64,000 nucleotides of DNA, taken from the NCBI GenBank assembly GCA_020635055.1, contig JACKAN010000007.1, positions 80,129-144,128 on the forward strand, written 5' to 3'. Shown here in pieces: positions 52,199-59,985 of this stretch (positions within the stretch are counted from its first letter, which is position 1; the number at the start of each line of letters is the position of its first letter). The position numbers were made by a program, and so were the translations under genes. The notes below the pieces were generated by a model. That model ran no database searches. It was not told the origin of the DNA and was given only the letters and a program-made list of their open reading frames with translations. Source of the DNA: Pseudobdellovibrionaceae bacterium. GTDB lineage: Bacteria > Bdellovibrionota > Bdellovibrionia > Bdellovibrionales > UBA1609.

Positions 52199-52499
52199 TT
52201 AGTCATGAAATCTCGTCACCTCAAACTCATTGCCAAAGGAATCAAGCAGGACATAACTTTTTTTTCCGGATGGTTTTTGATGTCGATGAAAATAGTTGCC
52301 CCTAGCTTCAATGCTCGCTCTTTCATGCCTTCAAGCTCTTCATCACAATACTCAAACACTGGCACAAAATTGGACTGATCTTTTTGAACTCAGACCAATA
52401 TTCAGATCGTTTCGGCGGGGCTTTATCAAAAAATCCTTGCCAAAAAGCGACTGCCTTTTCCATACTTGCAACTTTAAAATAAATTGTACGAATCTTCAT
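52199..52499 (-). pseudogene. Frameshifted VOC/glyoxalase-like gene
   Basis: ATG 52499 starts MKIRTIYFKVASMEKAVAFWQGFF, the opening of VOC (glyoxalase/bleomycin resistance) proteins. The frame then breaks twice: after a shift, FVPVFEYCDEELEGMKERALKLGATIF follows, and after a second, SYVLLDSFGNEFEVTRFHD to TAA at 52199. The three pieces form one roughly 100-residue VOC protein, so two small indels have killed it. It overlaps the AlkD-like stop by four bases. Confidence 0.75.
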
Positions 52500-53236
52500 C
52501 TTCTTGCCTTTCGCAGATTCTTTAAATGCTTTTTCTGTTGAGTTGTCAGCTTTTCCGTAGCAGCAGAAAAAGCATGAGAACTTAGCTTTAGAATGTGTTT
52601 CTCCATGAATGAAAAGGCTTGTTTGGGATAAACATTATAGGTCTCTCGTAAAGTCCAGCCGACCCCTTTTTGAACGTAATAATGGCTGAACTCAAGCTGT
52701 GGCTCGACCAAAGATAAAATCTTTTTATAAGGCAGAAGTTTTTCTCGTTGGGAACTATAATAAAGAAGGCTCACAATAGATAGCCTGCGGAGCCATGGAT
52801 TTCTTGATGAGTTCCATTTTACAAGTGTTGAATATACTCTTTCAGGATCGTCCTCCAAAATTCGTGCATAAATTCCCGAAAGAGTATCCGAGTGTGCCCA
52901 ATTGTCGATCTTAGTTGACCACTTTTTAAGCTGGGGCCAATACTGTTTAAGAATTCTTCGTTGCTTGGGATCATAAAACCAAGAGAGCGCTAAAGACATC
53001 ACTTCATAACAGTCAGAACTCCACCAAACATCATCCCAAACTTTGGCCAATTCGATTGGTTGACCACTTGAAAATGAAAAACCTTTGCGCATCGCCTGTT
53101 GGAGATGAGGGACACGTAAACCAATATAGCGTAAATTGGATTGACCACCGCCTATATAGCTTTCAGGATTTTGAGAAGACGTCCTCTTGGGGAACGAAGA
53201 AAGGGTATTTTCTATTTCTATGTGATGCGAATTCAT
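52496..53236 (-). CDS. AlkD-like DNA alkylation repair protein
   Basis: The 246-residue HEAT-repeat-like protein contains NWAHSDTLSGIYARILEDDP, WLRRLSIVSLLYYSS and YYVQKGVGWTLRETYNVYPKQAFSFMEKH, matching the AlkD family (DNA glycosylase that removes N3- or N7-alkyl purines). Active-site Trp/Asp residues (NWAHSD, W-R in KGVGWTLRE) are in place. ATGA overlaps with its neighbours on both sides show operon membership. Confidence 0.82.
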   Translation of the reverse strand: MNSHHIEIENTLSSFPKRTSSQNPESYIGGGQSNLRYIGLRVPHLQQAMRKGFSFSSGQPIELAKVWDDVWWSSDCYEVMSLALSWFYDPKQRRILKQYWPQLKKWSTKIDNWAHSDTLSGIYARILEDDPERVYSTLVKWNSSRNPWLRRLSIVSLLYYSSQREKLLPYKKILSLVEPQLEFSHYYVQKGVGWTLRETYNVYPKQAFSFMEKHILKLSSHAFSAATEKLTTQQKKHLKNLRKARR

Positions 53237-53832
53237 AACTTCAACTCCACCGTAAAAATTGACCTTTCGGCATCTGGGTTGCTTAACCAGTGCGGACCTG
53301 TTCGTTTATACCCCGCTCGCTCAAAGCCTTTAGTTAAACCAGGCCAAATCACATCTTGCTTGTGCTTTTCTAAGGCACTTGGATCAAATGGATATCCCTC
53401 AATGGCCTTCCAGCCTTGTTCCTTCCCATAGTCTTTTAAACTTTCTAGAATTTTTGATTGAAGTCCTTTGCCGCGAAAATCAGATGCAATAGTAAAACAA
53501 GTAATCCCAGCAATTGACTTGGCGTCTTCACCAATCTGAGCGACACGTTTCCAAGTCCAATAAAAGTCAATGAGTGGCCCTACAGAAATCCAGGCAAGGA
53601 GATCACTATTCTGGTAAGCTAAAACGCCGACATGAAAACCAGAACGCATTTTTTCAAACATAAGTTGTCGGTTGCGCTCAGGGGTTTCTTTTTGACATTT
53701 TTCCCAATCGGCCATGGATTGCCACTTTTGATGCCAAAAAGAGCAGTAGCAGCCACCATGAGCTTGCCGACAAGTTAACTTCTCATAGTCAGGAAAATTT
53801 TTTTCACTTAGTCGCTCGATCCGAATGCTCAT
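53233..53832 (-). CDS. GNAT acetyltransferase with GGCYCSFW head
   Basis: The 199-residue protein starts MSIRIERLSEKNFPDYEKL, then CRQAHGGCYCSFWHQKW (about 21-38), and a GNAT core ITCFTIASDFRGKGLQSKILESLKDYGKEQG with GFERAGYKRTGP at the C-terminus. The Cys-rich head occurs also in the paralogue at 50408 and may bind metal or form a disulfide; this is inferred from the shared pattern. It overlaps both neighbours by four bases. Confidence 0.83.
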   Translation of the reverse strand: MSIRIERLSEKNFPDYEKLTCRQAHGGCYCSFWHQKWQSMADWEKCQKETPERNRQLMFEKMRSGFHVGVLAYQNSDLLAWISVGPLIDFYWTWKRVAQIGEDAKSIAGITCFTIASDFRGKGLQSKILESLKDYGKEQGWKAIEGYPFDPSALEKHKQDVIWPGLTKGFERAGYKRTGPHWLSNPDAERSIFTVELKL

Positions 53833-53990
53833 AGAAATTTCTCCGGTGCTTTCTCAAAACGCTCTTTGCACTTTTTGGTACAAAAATAGTGTTTATTTCG
53901 TTTATGTGTAAGTGTGTTCGAACATCTTTCAGGACGTTTAATTTCCCACTTTGGACATACGGTGCAGAATATTTTTTTGATGGTTGCCAT
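53829..53990 (-). CDS. YHS/TRASH-like mini protein, 53 residues
   Basis: This gene is too short for routine calling. ATG 53990 to TGA overlapping the ATG of the GNAT gene (ATGA). The sequence has CTVCPKWEIKRPERC followed by KHYFCTKKCKERFEKAPEKFL, the YHS pattern (YFCSxxCxxxFxxxPxxYL). Four or five Cys could bind a metal. The start has an AGGAAAACTAA upstream. The exact overlaps make it a real member of the operon. Confidence 0.8.
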   Translation of the reverse strand: MATIKKIFCTVCPKWEIKRPERCSNTLTHKRNKHYFCTKKCKERFEKAPEKFL

Positions 53991-54001
53991 TTAGTTTTCC
54001 T

Positions 54002-54120
54002 TTACGCCAAGTAATTATTTTCTTCACAAGCTAAAAGCCACGTTCGCACCTCAAATTTGCGAACACCTTCTTTTACAAATGGGTCTGCTTGAGCTATTTC
54101 TGTGGCCTCTACTTTATTTT
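54002..54120 (-). pseudogene. YciI-like 3' fragment cut by IS256-type remnant
   Basis: A frame without start ends at TAA 54002. Its 38 residues (EIAQADPFVKEGVRKFEVRT and on) match the C-terminus of YCII-domain proteins (ADPF ... GVxxxxEVRxW). The upstream part is replaced by the IS end at 54121. It was probably the first gene of the small-enzyme operon and the IS now separates the operon from its promoter. Confidence 0.72.
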
Positions 54121-54286
54121 GGTAGCGTAATATTTTTTATGTCCGCTCTGTTTAATGTATAATATTTTCTAATGTATCCTCTACATTGTTAAGTACTTGC
54201 TTTTGTTCCCTCCTCCCTTTTAAGTTATTTAACTTTGGTGAGTCAACCGGTGTTGCTCTCCAATTATATTCTAGTCTCATTGCAGT
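54121..54286 (-). mobile_element. IS256-type right-end fragment
   Basis: Begins with GGTAGCGTAATATTTTTTAT, the terminal inverted repeat, and on the minus strand carries about 165 bases over 90% identical to 57460-57627, the 3' part of an IS256-type transposase plus the end. The remainder is lost past 54286. Insertion or deletion here split the YciI gene. Confidence 0.8.
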
Positions 54287-54347
54287 ACGAGTTGGTGCGC
54301 TTACAATTCAAGTTATATTTTCACGGTCCACTATGAAGTGAAATTAT

Positions 54348-54780
54348 TTATGCGCAAAGCTTATGGATAATTTTTGATATATTATCGAGAGTTGGGTTTC
54401 CATTTTCAGACAACATACGAAATAGAGTTCTGCTCGAAATCCCTGCAAACTCTGCAGACTCATCTTTGTTAACTAACTCTCAGTGGGCTCGAAGGATTTC
54501 TTTGAAAGCTTCAGTTTCATTATCAAATAAACATTCCCACAGGGCTTGAGAAACATACTTTTTATTCTTGATTCCCTTTGAAGCCCCAAATGACGTGAGC
54601 TCTTTTTTATTCTTGGCATTCAAATTCGGCATATCGTCGAAGGAGAGGTCTCGCTTTTTTGAAATCTTTTTTGGAGCATTCTTTAATTCTACGTTTAGTG
54701 CGAATAACATGTCCAGGTGTCAAATCTTCAGGAAAGAAATCTTCAAACATTTCAAGAAATTCATTCTTTTGTTTTGGCAT
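54348..54780 (-). pseudogene. HTH antitoxin-like gene, frameshifted and interrupted by a stop
   Basis: ATG 54780 with GTGAGGTTTAAA upstream begins MPKQKNEFLEMFEDFFPEDL. A shift near 54660 moves into a frame with DLSFDDMPNLNAKNKKEL ... ALWECLFDNETEAFKEILRAH, then an in-frame TGA at about 54480, then ELVNKDESAEFAGISSRTLFRMLSENGNPTLDNI to TAA at 54348. The last part is a helix-turn-helix of the addiction-module antitoxin type. Two lesions make it a pseudogene. Confidence 0.72.
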
Positions 54781-54788
54781 TTTAAACC

Positions 54789-54957
54789 TCACTTTTTATA
54801 ATTAAGATTTGGAGTAACTCGCTCAACCTCACAAACCTCAATAGTTTCGTCATTAAGACTTCGGTAAATATTCCTCCCAGTTTGATTGAAGCAAGAAGCT
54901 CTATAACCCGAACACTTTTGAACTAAAGGGTGGTCTCCCCATTGCAAACTGCCATCT
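54789..54957 (-). pseudogene. Toxin-like 3' fragment (RelE/HigB superfamily)
   Basis: A frame without credible start ends at TGA 54789, nine bases before the antitoxin-like ATG. It encodes GDHPLVQKCSGYRASCFNQT and RNIYRSLNDETIEVCEVERV, the pattern of a type II toxin C-terminus (GYRxxxF ... IYR ... DxIEV). The 5' half is broken or absent. With the decayed antitoxin it forms a dead TA pair. Confidence 0.55.
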
Positions 54958-55258
54958 CATTAATTTTTGAAGCATTTCCTTAAGGTTTTTAGAAAAGTTC
55001 GAGACTGGCCACTGAGGTGTAGATGTTGGAAATGGGAGAAATAATTTAATGCGTTTTTAGCGGCGAGTTCTAGAATTGACTGGGCGAAATCAATTTGGAA
55101 TTCTTTCGAGTAGAGGAGCCGTTAAAAAATATTGCTTTTTTTTCAATTTCATTTACTATTAAAAAAATCACATCAAGGGGGTCTTATGGAAAATCAAATT
55201 CAAAACAAAAGACCTAGTTTGTTCTCAATTTAACTAAAACAAAAATCTAAGGAAATTT
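54958..55258. other. Intergenic region without recognised content
   Basis: I see no gene, RNA or repeat here. The part near 54960-55020 may contain the degraded 5' end of the toxin gene. AAATCTAAGGAAATTT just before 55259 provides the ribosome site of the following gene. Confidence 0.3.
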
Positions 55259-55792
55259 ATGAAATCGAAAATTGACTCATTTGAGTCAGAGCGATTGGTA
55301 TTGGAGGTTCGTGTAGAACACCATGCCAACGAATTGTATGATTTATTTTGCGATAAAGACCTATACCATTACATGAAGAGAGATATTCCATCTTCTCCCG
55401 AATGGTTAGCCGCTGGCTTTAAAGAGCTAGAGAGACAGACGTCTCCGGACGGGAGTGAGCTGTGGTTTGGCTGGGTGGCTAAGGAAAAGATAACTCAAGC
55501 CCCCGTGGGAGTTTTTGAGATAACAATTGTCGATGGAGATGCCTTTATCGCATATACAGTTTTTAAAAAAAATTGGGGGAAAGGTTTTGCGGTTGAAGCT
55601 TCCCAAGCAATAATAAATTATATCAACAAAAACTTCAGACCAAAACGATTTGTTATTGAAATGGACACCAGAAACCGGGCTTCGTTTAAAGTGGCTGAAA
55701 AATTAGGTTTTGATTTTGTGAAAGTTATTAATAATGCAGCTTTTATTAAAAACTTTGTGAGTCATGAGTTTCAATTTCAAAAACTTGTTTAA
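55259..55792 (+). CDS. RimJ/RimL-type GNAT acetyltransferase
   Basis: The 177-residue protein fits Acetyltransf_3: MKSKIDSFESERLVLEVRVEH at the N-terminus, then GWVAKEKITQAPVGVFEI, FIAYTVFKKNWGKGFAVEASQAIINYI and TRNRASFKVAEKLGFDFVK. The acetyl-CoA loop NWGKGF resembles the usual GxGxA form. It may acetylate small molecules or protein N-termini. It is a single gene with AAGG upstream, set apart from the minus-strand operon. Confidence 0.83.
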   Translation: MKSKIDSFESERLVLEVRVEHHANELYDLFCDKDLYHYMKRDIPSSPEWLAAGFKELERQTSPDGSELWFGWVAKEKITQAPVGVFEITIVDGDAFIAYTVFKKNWGKGFAVEASQAIINYINKNFRPKRFVIEMDTRNRASFKVAEKLGFDFVKVINNAAFIKNFVSHEFQFQKLV

Positions 55793-56040
55793 TTTTCTCA
55801 GGCAGAGCGTAAAACCCCTGTTATTTTAATAAAAATAGAACTAAAATATCGGTGAGTTTCATGTCTAAAATTGAAATTTTTAGACATGAAACTTACAGGC
55901 TACAAAGCATTTATCCCTTACCCTTTACCGCCAAATGGATTAGTGTACTTTTACAAGAGACATTAAAAAAGGCTAGATAACTGCATACAACAGCGAGACA
56001 AATTTCGCAGAATTTATGAAAAAATTCAAAAGAGATCAAA
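55793..56040. other. Intergenic region with long perfect hairpin (55852-55894)
   Basis: AGTTTCATGTCTAAAA and its complement TTTTAGACATGAAACT form a 16-bp perfect stem with a short loop at 55852-55894, extendable by two to three pairs. It has no GC-rich stem plus T-run order as in a standard terminator, so it may be an attachment or IS-related site. The rest of the gap shows nothing clear. Confidence 0.45.
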
Positions 56041-56145
56041 ATGATGAAAATAGTTTTCCAACTCTTTAGGCCACTCACCAATATTTTCCTATCACTTATA
56101 GTTTTTTTTAGTTGTTTATACCAATTACAAAAAATAATTCCCTAA
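56041..56145 (+). CDS. Possible 34-residue hydrophobic peptide
   Basis: ATG 56041 to TAA 56145 with AGAGATCAAA upstream. The peptide has one hydrophobic stretch (FLSLIVFFSCLYQL) after a short basic-aromatic start. It resembles small membrane peptides such as type I toxins in size only. It overlaps the IS630 stop by four bases. It may equally be chance. Confidence 0.2.
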   Translation: MMKIVFQLFRPLTNIFLSLIVFFSCLYQLQKIIP

Positions 56146-56669
56146 ATTTGAGCCCAAGAACGAGTGCATAAATTTCTAATATTTCCATCCTGATCATAGA
56201 AGGTGTTCCAGTCTTCACAGCAAGACTCAACAATATGATTGTAACTATCGAAGTTAGTGTTTGATAGTTTGATTTTTCTAAGCTGTTGCCAAACCTGCTC
56301 CATTGGATTTAGCTCAGGACTATACGGCGGAAGCGGCATCAAACTTATATTTTCAGGAATATTCAAAGCCTCTGTTGAATGCCAACTTGCACGATCCATC
56401 AGGACAATCGCATGATAGCCATCATGAACTTTCTTTGAGATCTCATCTAAATGAATTTGCATCATACCAGAATTACACTCAGGTAAGATTAGGGCACAGC
56501 CTTCGTCTCTGTCAGGGCACACAGCTCCAAAAATGTACGTAGACAAAAATTGACGTTGTCTAACTACTCTCGGGCGAGTCCCTTTTTCAGCCCAAACCCT
56601 TGATAGAGATCCCTGTTGGCCAATTCGGCTCTCGTCTTGCCACCAAACTTCAATTTTATCTGTATCCAA
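56142..56669 (-). pseudogene. IS630 family transposase, truncated at the 5' end
   Basis: The frame holds the DDE_3 domain: WWQDESRIGQQG (first Asp), AIVLMDRASWHSTEAL (second Asp) and PPYSPELNPMEQVWQQLRK (Glu). The frame continues upstream without a start (to about 56740), and the N-terminal half of the transposase is missing, with an IS256-type remnant beginning 30 bases beyond. It is thus a broken copy, probably cut by that element. Confidence 0.82.
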
Positions 56670-56766
56670 AAAAGACTTTATATTTTCAACTTCTGACGGG
56701 AAAGTTTCCTTTTGTGGTACACTTTGAATAAGGAGTACTCAATGGAAAATGTAAATCCCAAAAAAT

Positions 56767-57627
56767 GGTAGCGTAAAAAAATTGTGTCTCCATAAGAATA
56801 GCTTATAGGACTCAATGGAGAACATATAATATGACACTATCAATGAGTTTAATAAAAGTAGAAATAAGTGTACCAGAAATTGTAAAAGCAATAGATAAAT
56901 TTAAAAGAAATAAAATAAAAGCTTTTGAAGAATTAACCAATGAAGTTTCAAAATCAGTATCAGATTCTTTGAATAAACTTTTAAATGCTGAGATGGAATT
57001 TTTCTTGGGTCAGCCAGAACAAAAAAGTAATAAAAGAAATGGTTATTACGAAAGAGAATTTGTTTTAAAGGGTATTGGTCAACTACGTTTACGCGTACCT
57101 AAAGATCGTCACAGTAAGTTTAAAAGTGTGATTGTTCCTGAAAATGAACGATTGGATAGTCGTTAAATTATCATTGGCTTTTGACGAACAATTAATTCAA
57201 GTGATGTATGCAAATAGCGAATTATCGGCACAAGTAGCCTTTAACAACTTAAAACAACATTTGAATAAGGATGCAGATCGAGCAGTAAGGTGTATAGAAA
57301 AAGATTTAGAATCACTTTTAGTGCACTATAGATTTGAAGAAAAGTTTTGGCGAACCTTAAAGACTACAAATCCAATTGAGAGAATAAATAAGGAACTTAA
57401 AAGAAGAACAAAATCAATGGAGGGCTTGGGCCAGTCAACATTAAATGTAGTACTAGCATTTACTGCAATGAGACTAGAATATAATTGGAGAACAACACCA
57501 GTTGACTCACCAAAGTTAAATAACTTAAAAGGGAGGAGGGAACAAAAACAGGTACTTAACAAAGTAGAGGATACATTAGAAAATCTTTTACATTAAACAT
57601 AGCGGACACAAAAAATTTTACGCTACC
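56767..57627 (+). mobile_element. Deleted IS256-type element, 861 bp
   Basis: Ends are inverted repeats: GGTAGCGTAAAAAAATTGTG at 56767 and the complement of GACACAAAAAATTTTACGCT (plus ACC) at 57627. It encodes only N- and C-terminal parts of the transposase, so about 400-450 bases of a full-length element (about 1.3 kb) are missing. No matching target duplication is visible. It cannot move on its own. Confidence 0.78.
56831..57596 (+). pseudogene. IS256 (mutator) family transposase with internal deletion
   Basis: The first frame (56831-57166) gives the N-terminal part (LNAEMEFFLGQPEQKSNKRNGYYER, then LRLRVPKDRHSKF). The second (57132-57596) jumps to the C-terminal part (FEEKFWRTLKTTNPIERINKELKRRTKSMEG). 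The catalytic Asp residues between them are lost, although the ERINKELKRRTK Glu block remains. ATG 56831 may be used, but no full protein is possible. Confidence 0.82.
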
Positions 57628-57643
57628 TACGACCGAGGACTAA

Positions 57644-58399
57644 TTGGGGCAACCAAAACCAAAGAAAAAGAAGACGAAAAGAAAAGGGCACCCATGGAGG
57701 AAATGTCCTCCAGAAAAACATTGGAGAAATTCATCAGAGGTTGATGCATACAAAACTGCTTCAGGAAGGTCTGTTCGCGTCCATTCAAGAAGAGCTACCT
57801 GTGTAACGAATCCTTCAAGAAAAGATCAGATTTATCAAGAGGAGATGAAGATTATATCGGACAAGTACTTCTCTAGGTTTCGTCCTTTGTCAAACAAAGG
57901 ACTTAGTAAATACTCTCAGTCAAAAAAATTTGACCAGTTAATTCAAGGTTGGACAAAGTATTGGAATGAAGTATTAAAACCTAAACAACCTTTAGACCCT
58001 TTATTAGTGAAGGCCTTGATTGCTACAGAATCTAGTTTCTTGAGTCGTTTAAAAAACAGAGCAGGGAAACGTGCTGGATATGCCCGTGGTTTAATGCAAG
58101 TCACAGACTGGACCATTGAAATTCTAGAAGATGAGAAAGGTGAACTTAGAAACCATTTGGTTAATGTTAATCAACAAGATATGATTGATCCCTCTCTCAA
58201 TATTGCTGCTGGGGTGAGATGGCTTTTTAGAAAACAAGAAACTGCTTCAGCTAAACTTAAAAAACAGGCGGATTGGATTTGGACTGTTGCCGATTACAAA
58301 AGCTATTTAAATGAATTTCGCAAAGATCCAAAACATACGCAGATGAATAAGTTCATTAAAATTTATAAAACCTTGAAAAAAGATAGTGAGAAAAAATGA
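57644..58399 (+). CDS. SLT-type lytic transglycosylase-like protein
   Basis: TTG start with GAGGAC upstream, 16 bases after the IS256 end. The first 70 residues are basic with HPWRKCPPEKHW and a CVTNPSRKDQIY segment; no signal peptide is visible. The SLT domain (about 110-200) includes LLVKALIATESSF (catalytic Glu), ARGLMQVTDWT and DPSLNIAAGVRWLF. It would cut peptidoglycan; without a leader it may be exported otherwise or act in the cytoplasm after phage- or plasmid-like lysis. ATGA overlap with the next gene. Confidence 0.75.
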   Translation: MGQPKPKKKKTKRKGHPWRKCPPEKHWRNSSEVDAYKTASGRSVRVHSRRATCVTNPSRKDQIYQEEMKIISDKYFSRFRPLSNKGLSKYSQSKKFDQLIQGWTKYWNEVLKPKQPLDPLLVKALIATESSFLSRLKNRAGKRAGYARGLMQVTDWTIEILEDEKGELRNHLVNVNQQDMIDPSLNIAAGVRWLFRKQETASAKLKKQADWIWTVADYKSYLNEFRKDPKHTQMNKFIKIYKTLKKDSEKK

Positions 58400-58920
58400 A
58401 AAAAATAAATCTGCTGGTTCTGGCGTCTCTGAGTTTACTAAATTTGTCCGCCGTTGAGAAAACGGGAGAACTGTTCTTGTCAGACTATGATTTCTCTCTG
58501 TCCGAAAAGTCAAACTTCCCGACTCCGCCAATTCAAATCTGGCAAAATGATGCACTTGTGCCTTCCTACAGCATGTGGAAGTGTTTCTCTGTCGAGGGAA
58601 TGACATTTACTTGCACAGAGCATGAGATGGAGGAAGTTATAAAAACTCCCATGATCGCAGTCTATGATGGAGATGAGACACTTGAAATTGAAACTTCACC
58701 CGCAGATGGTGTTCATTGTGAAAATACCCTTCAAATTTGGCGGGAGCTTCTTGATGAGGAAGACGAGTTTTGTGTTCTTGCTGCATACCTTCAAGACCTT
58801 CCACATGAAAACTATGGAGGAACTCATTATAGGTCTCTCTGGATACTTGAGGTGTTTAAAACAAAAAATGGTTATTGGAGAACGCCGATGACCATCAATT
58901 CCCATGAAAACGCTGATTAA
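58396..58920 (+). CDS. Exported hypothetical protein, 174 residues
   Basis: A signal peptide (MKKINLLVLASLSLLNLSAV) is followed by a roughly 155-residue domain with Cys (KCFSVEGMTFTCTEHEM, VHCENTLQIW, DEFCVLA) that may form disulfides. No family recognised. It overlaps the transglycosylase gene (ATGA) and the HTH gene (17 bases), so all three are expressed together. Confidence 0.65.
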   Translation: MKKINLLVLASLSLLNLSAVEKTGELFLSDYDFSLSEKSNFPTPPIQIWQNDALVPSYSMWKCFSVEGMTFTCTEHEMEEVIKTPMIAVYDGDETLEIETSPADGVHCENTLQIWRELLDEEDEFCVLAAYLQDLPHENYGGTHYRSLWILEVFKTKNGYWRTPMTINSHENAD

Positions 58921-59146
58921 TCTCGCATTTCACTATTTCCAGCTCGGAGGGGCTCAGATTGATGTTTTTGAGGCCGCCAGGCTTTCTCATTTGGCAGATA
59001 AACATTTGAACAATTTCAAGGGAAGTCCAGTTTTAAAAGCTGTTCAACGGGCAGACAATTTCGGAAATACTAAAGCGGCAGCCCAAAAAATGGGTGTTTC
59101 CAGGCAGAAAATCTATAGAGCCAAAAACATATATAAACATCTATGA
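58904..59146 (+). CDS. Fis-type HTH small regulator
   Basis: The 80-residue protein ends with a Fis-like helix-turn-helix (GNTKAAAQKMGVSRQKIYRAKNIYK). The first 50 residues are helical (LINLAFHYFQLGGAQIDVFEAARLSHLADKHL). It is translated with the preceding genes and likely regulates this small operon or its host element. Confidence 0.7.
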   Translation: MKTLINLAFHYFQLGGAQIDVFEAARLSHLADKHLNNFKGSPVLKAVQRADNFGNTKAAAQKMGVSRQKIYRAKNIYKHL

Positions 59147-59489
59147 ATTGAAATCTTATAGTTTCAAGTAATTCAGGCCAAAACTCAGTAGTTATTGGAA
59201 CGCCATACCCTCCCCTCTCAATGCTACCAGGGCTAACGCACAAGTATTTATAGGGTTTTCATGGTCCCCTTTAACTTGTTAAATAATAACGACACTCATA
59301 ACTCACTTTATTATCTCTATTGGTAATGGCTTCAACTAAACCAACAGACTTCAAACCTGACCAGTCTTTTGAACTTTTAAAAAAACTTACGTCCTTTAGT
59401 AGGTAGTAGTTTCGTTCTTCATGGCGACTAATAAACACTGGTGCGTTAGCCCTGAGCCTCTCTTATAATTTCGTTTTCCAAATCAGTAT
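59147..59489. other. Intergenic region without recognised content
   Basis: No gene or repeat is supported. It may be the decayed boundary between the mobile-DNA segment and core chromosome. A promoter for the next gene is possible but not identified. Confidence 0.3.
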
Positions 59490-59546
59490 TTGTTCATGAT
59501 TTATTTTTCGACCATGTCCCTGCAAAAATACAAAGAGTATTTGATA

Positions 59547-59822
59547 ATGAACTCTAAGCCTGATCATTTACCAATGACCCCTGATCTGCAGGTAGAAGAT
59601 ATTATTGCTGAGATTGATGGTAGTAAAGTAAAAATTTGGAGCCTCAATCGAGTTAGAGAAACGACTGATGATGGTAAAACTATTGATGGGTATTTAATGC
59701 AAGTAGCAAATTCAACACCCATGGCCCATCAGAAACTTTGCATTACTCTTCGGTCAAAACATTCAAATGAAAACGGCATGGGTTGCACATTTTTTAATGG
59801 CAAACATGGTGGAGTTAAGTAA
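59547..59822 (+). CDS. Hypothetical protein, about 91 residues
   Basis: I chose ATG 59547 (MNSKPDHLPMTPDLQVEDII), although the frame starts at 59490. The sequence has a strand-rich middle (DGSKVKIWSLNRVRETTDDG, GYLMQVANSTPMAH) and ends with two Cys (CITLRSK ... GMGCTFFNGKHGG). No family recognised, no signal peptide. Confidence is moderate because the ribosome site is weak. Confidence 0.45.
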   Translation: MNSKPDHLPMTPDLQVEDIIAEIDGSKVKIWSLNRVRETTDDGKTIDGYLMQVANSTPMAHQKLCITLRSKHSNENGMGCTFFNGKHGGVK

Positions 59823-59985
59823 AAATCGTTTATATTGCGCTATCAGCATAATTAAGTTTAAACAGATTAGCTAGTTAGTAAACAAGTCGTCTTCGGAAAC
59901 CATGTTTAGGTGTGTTTGCTGAGGGTTCCAGCTCTTCATTTTGATGTAGACCCAATGATCCAAAAGTATACCAGTAAAACAGGTT

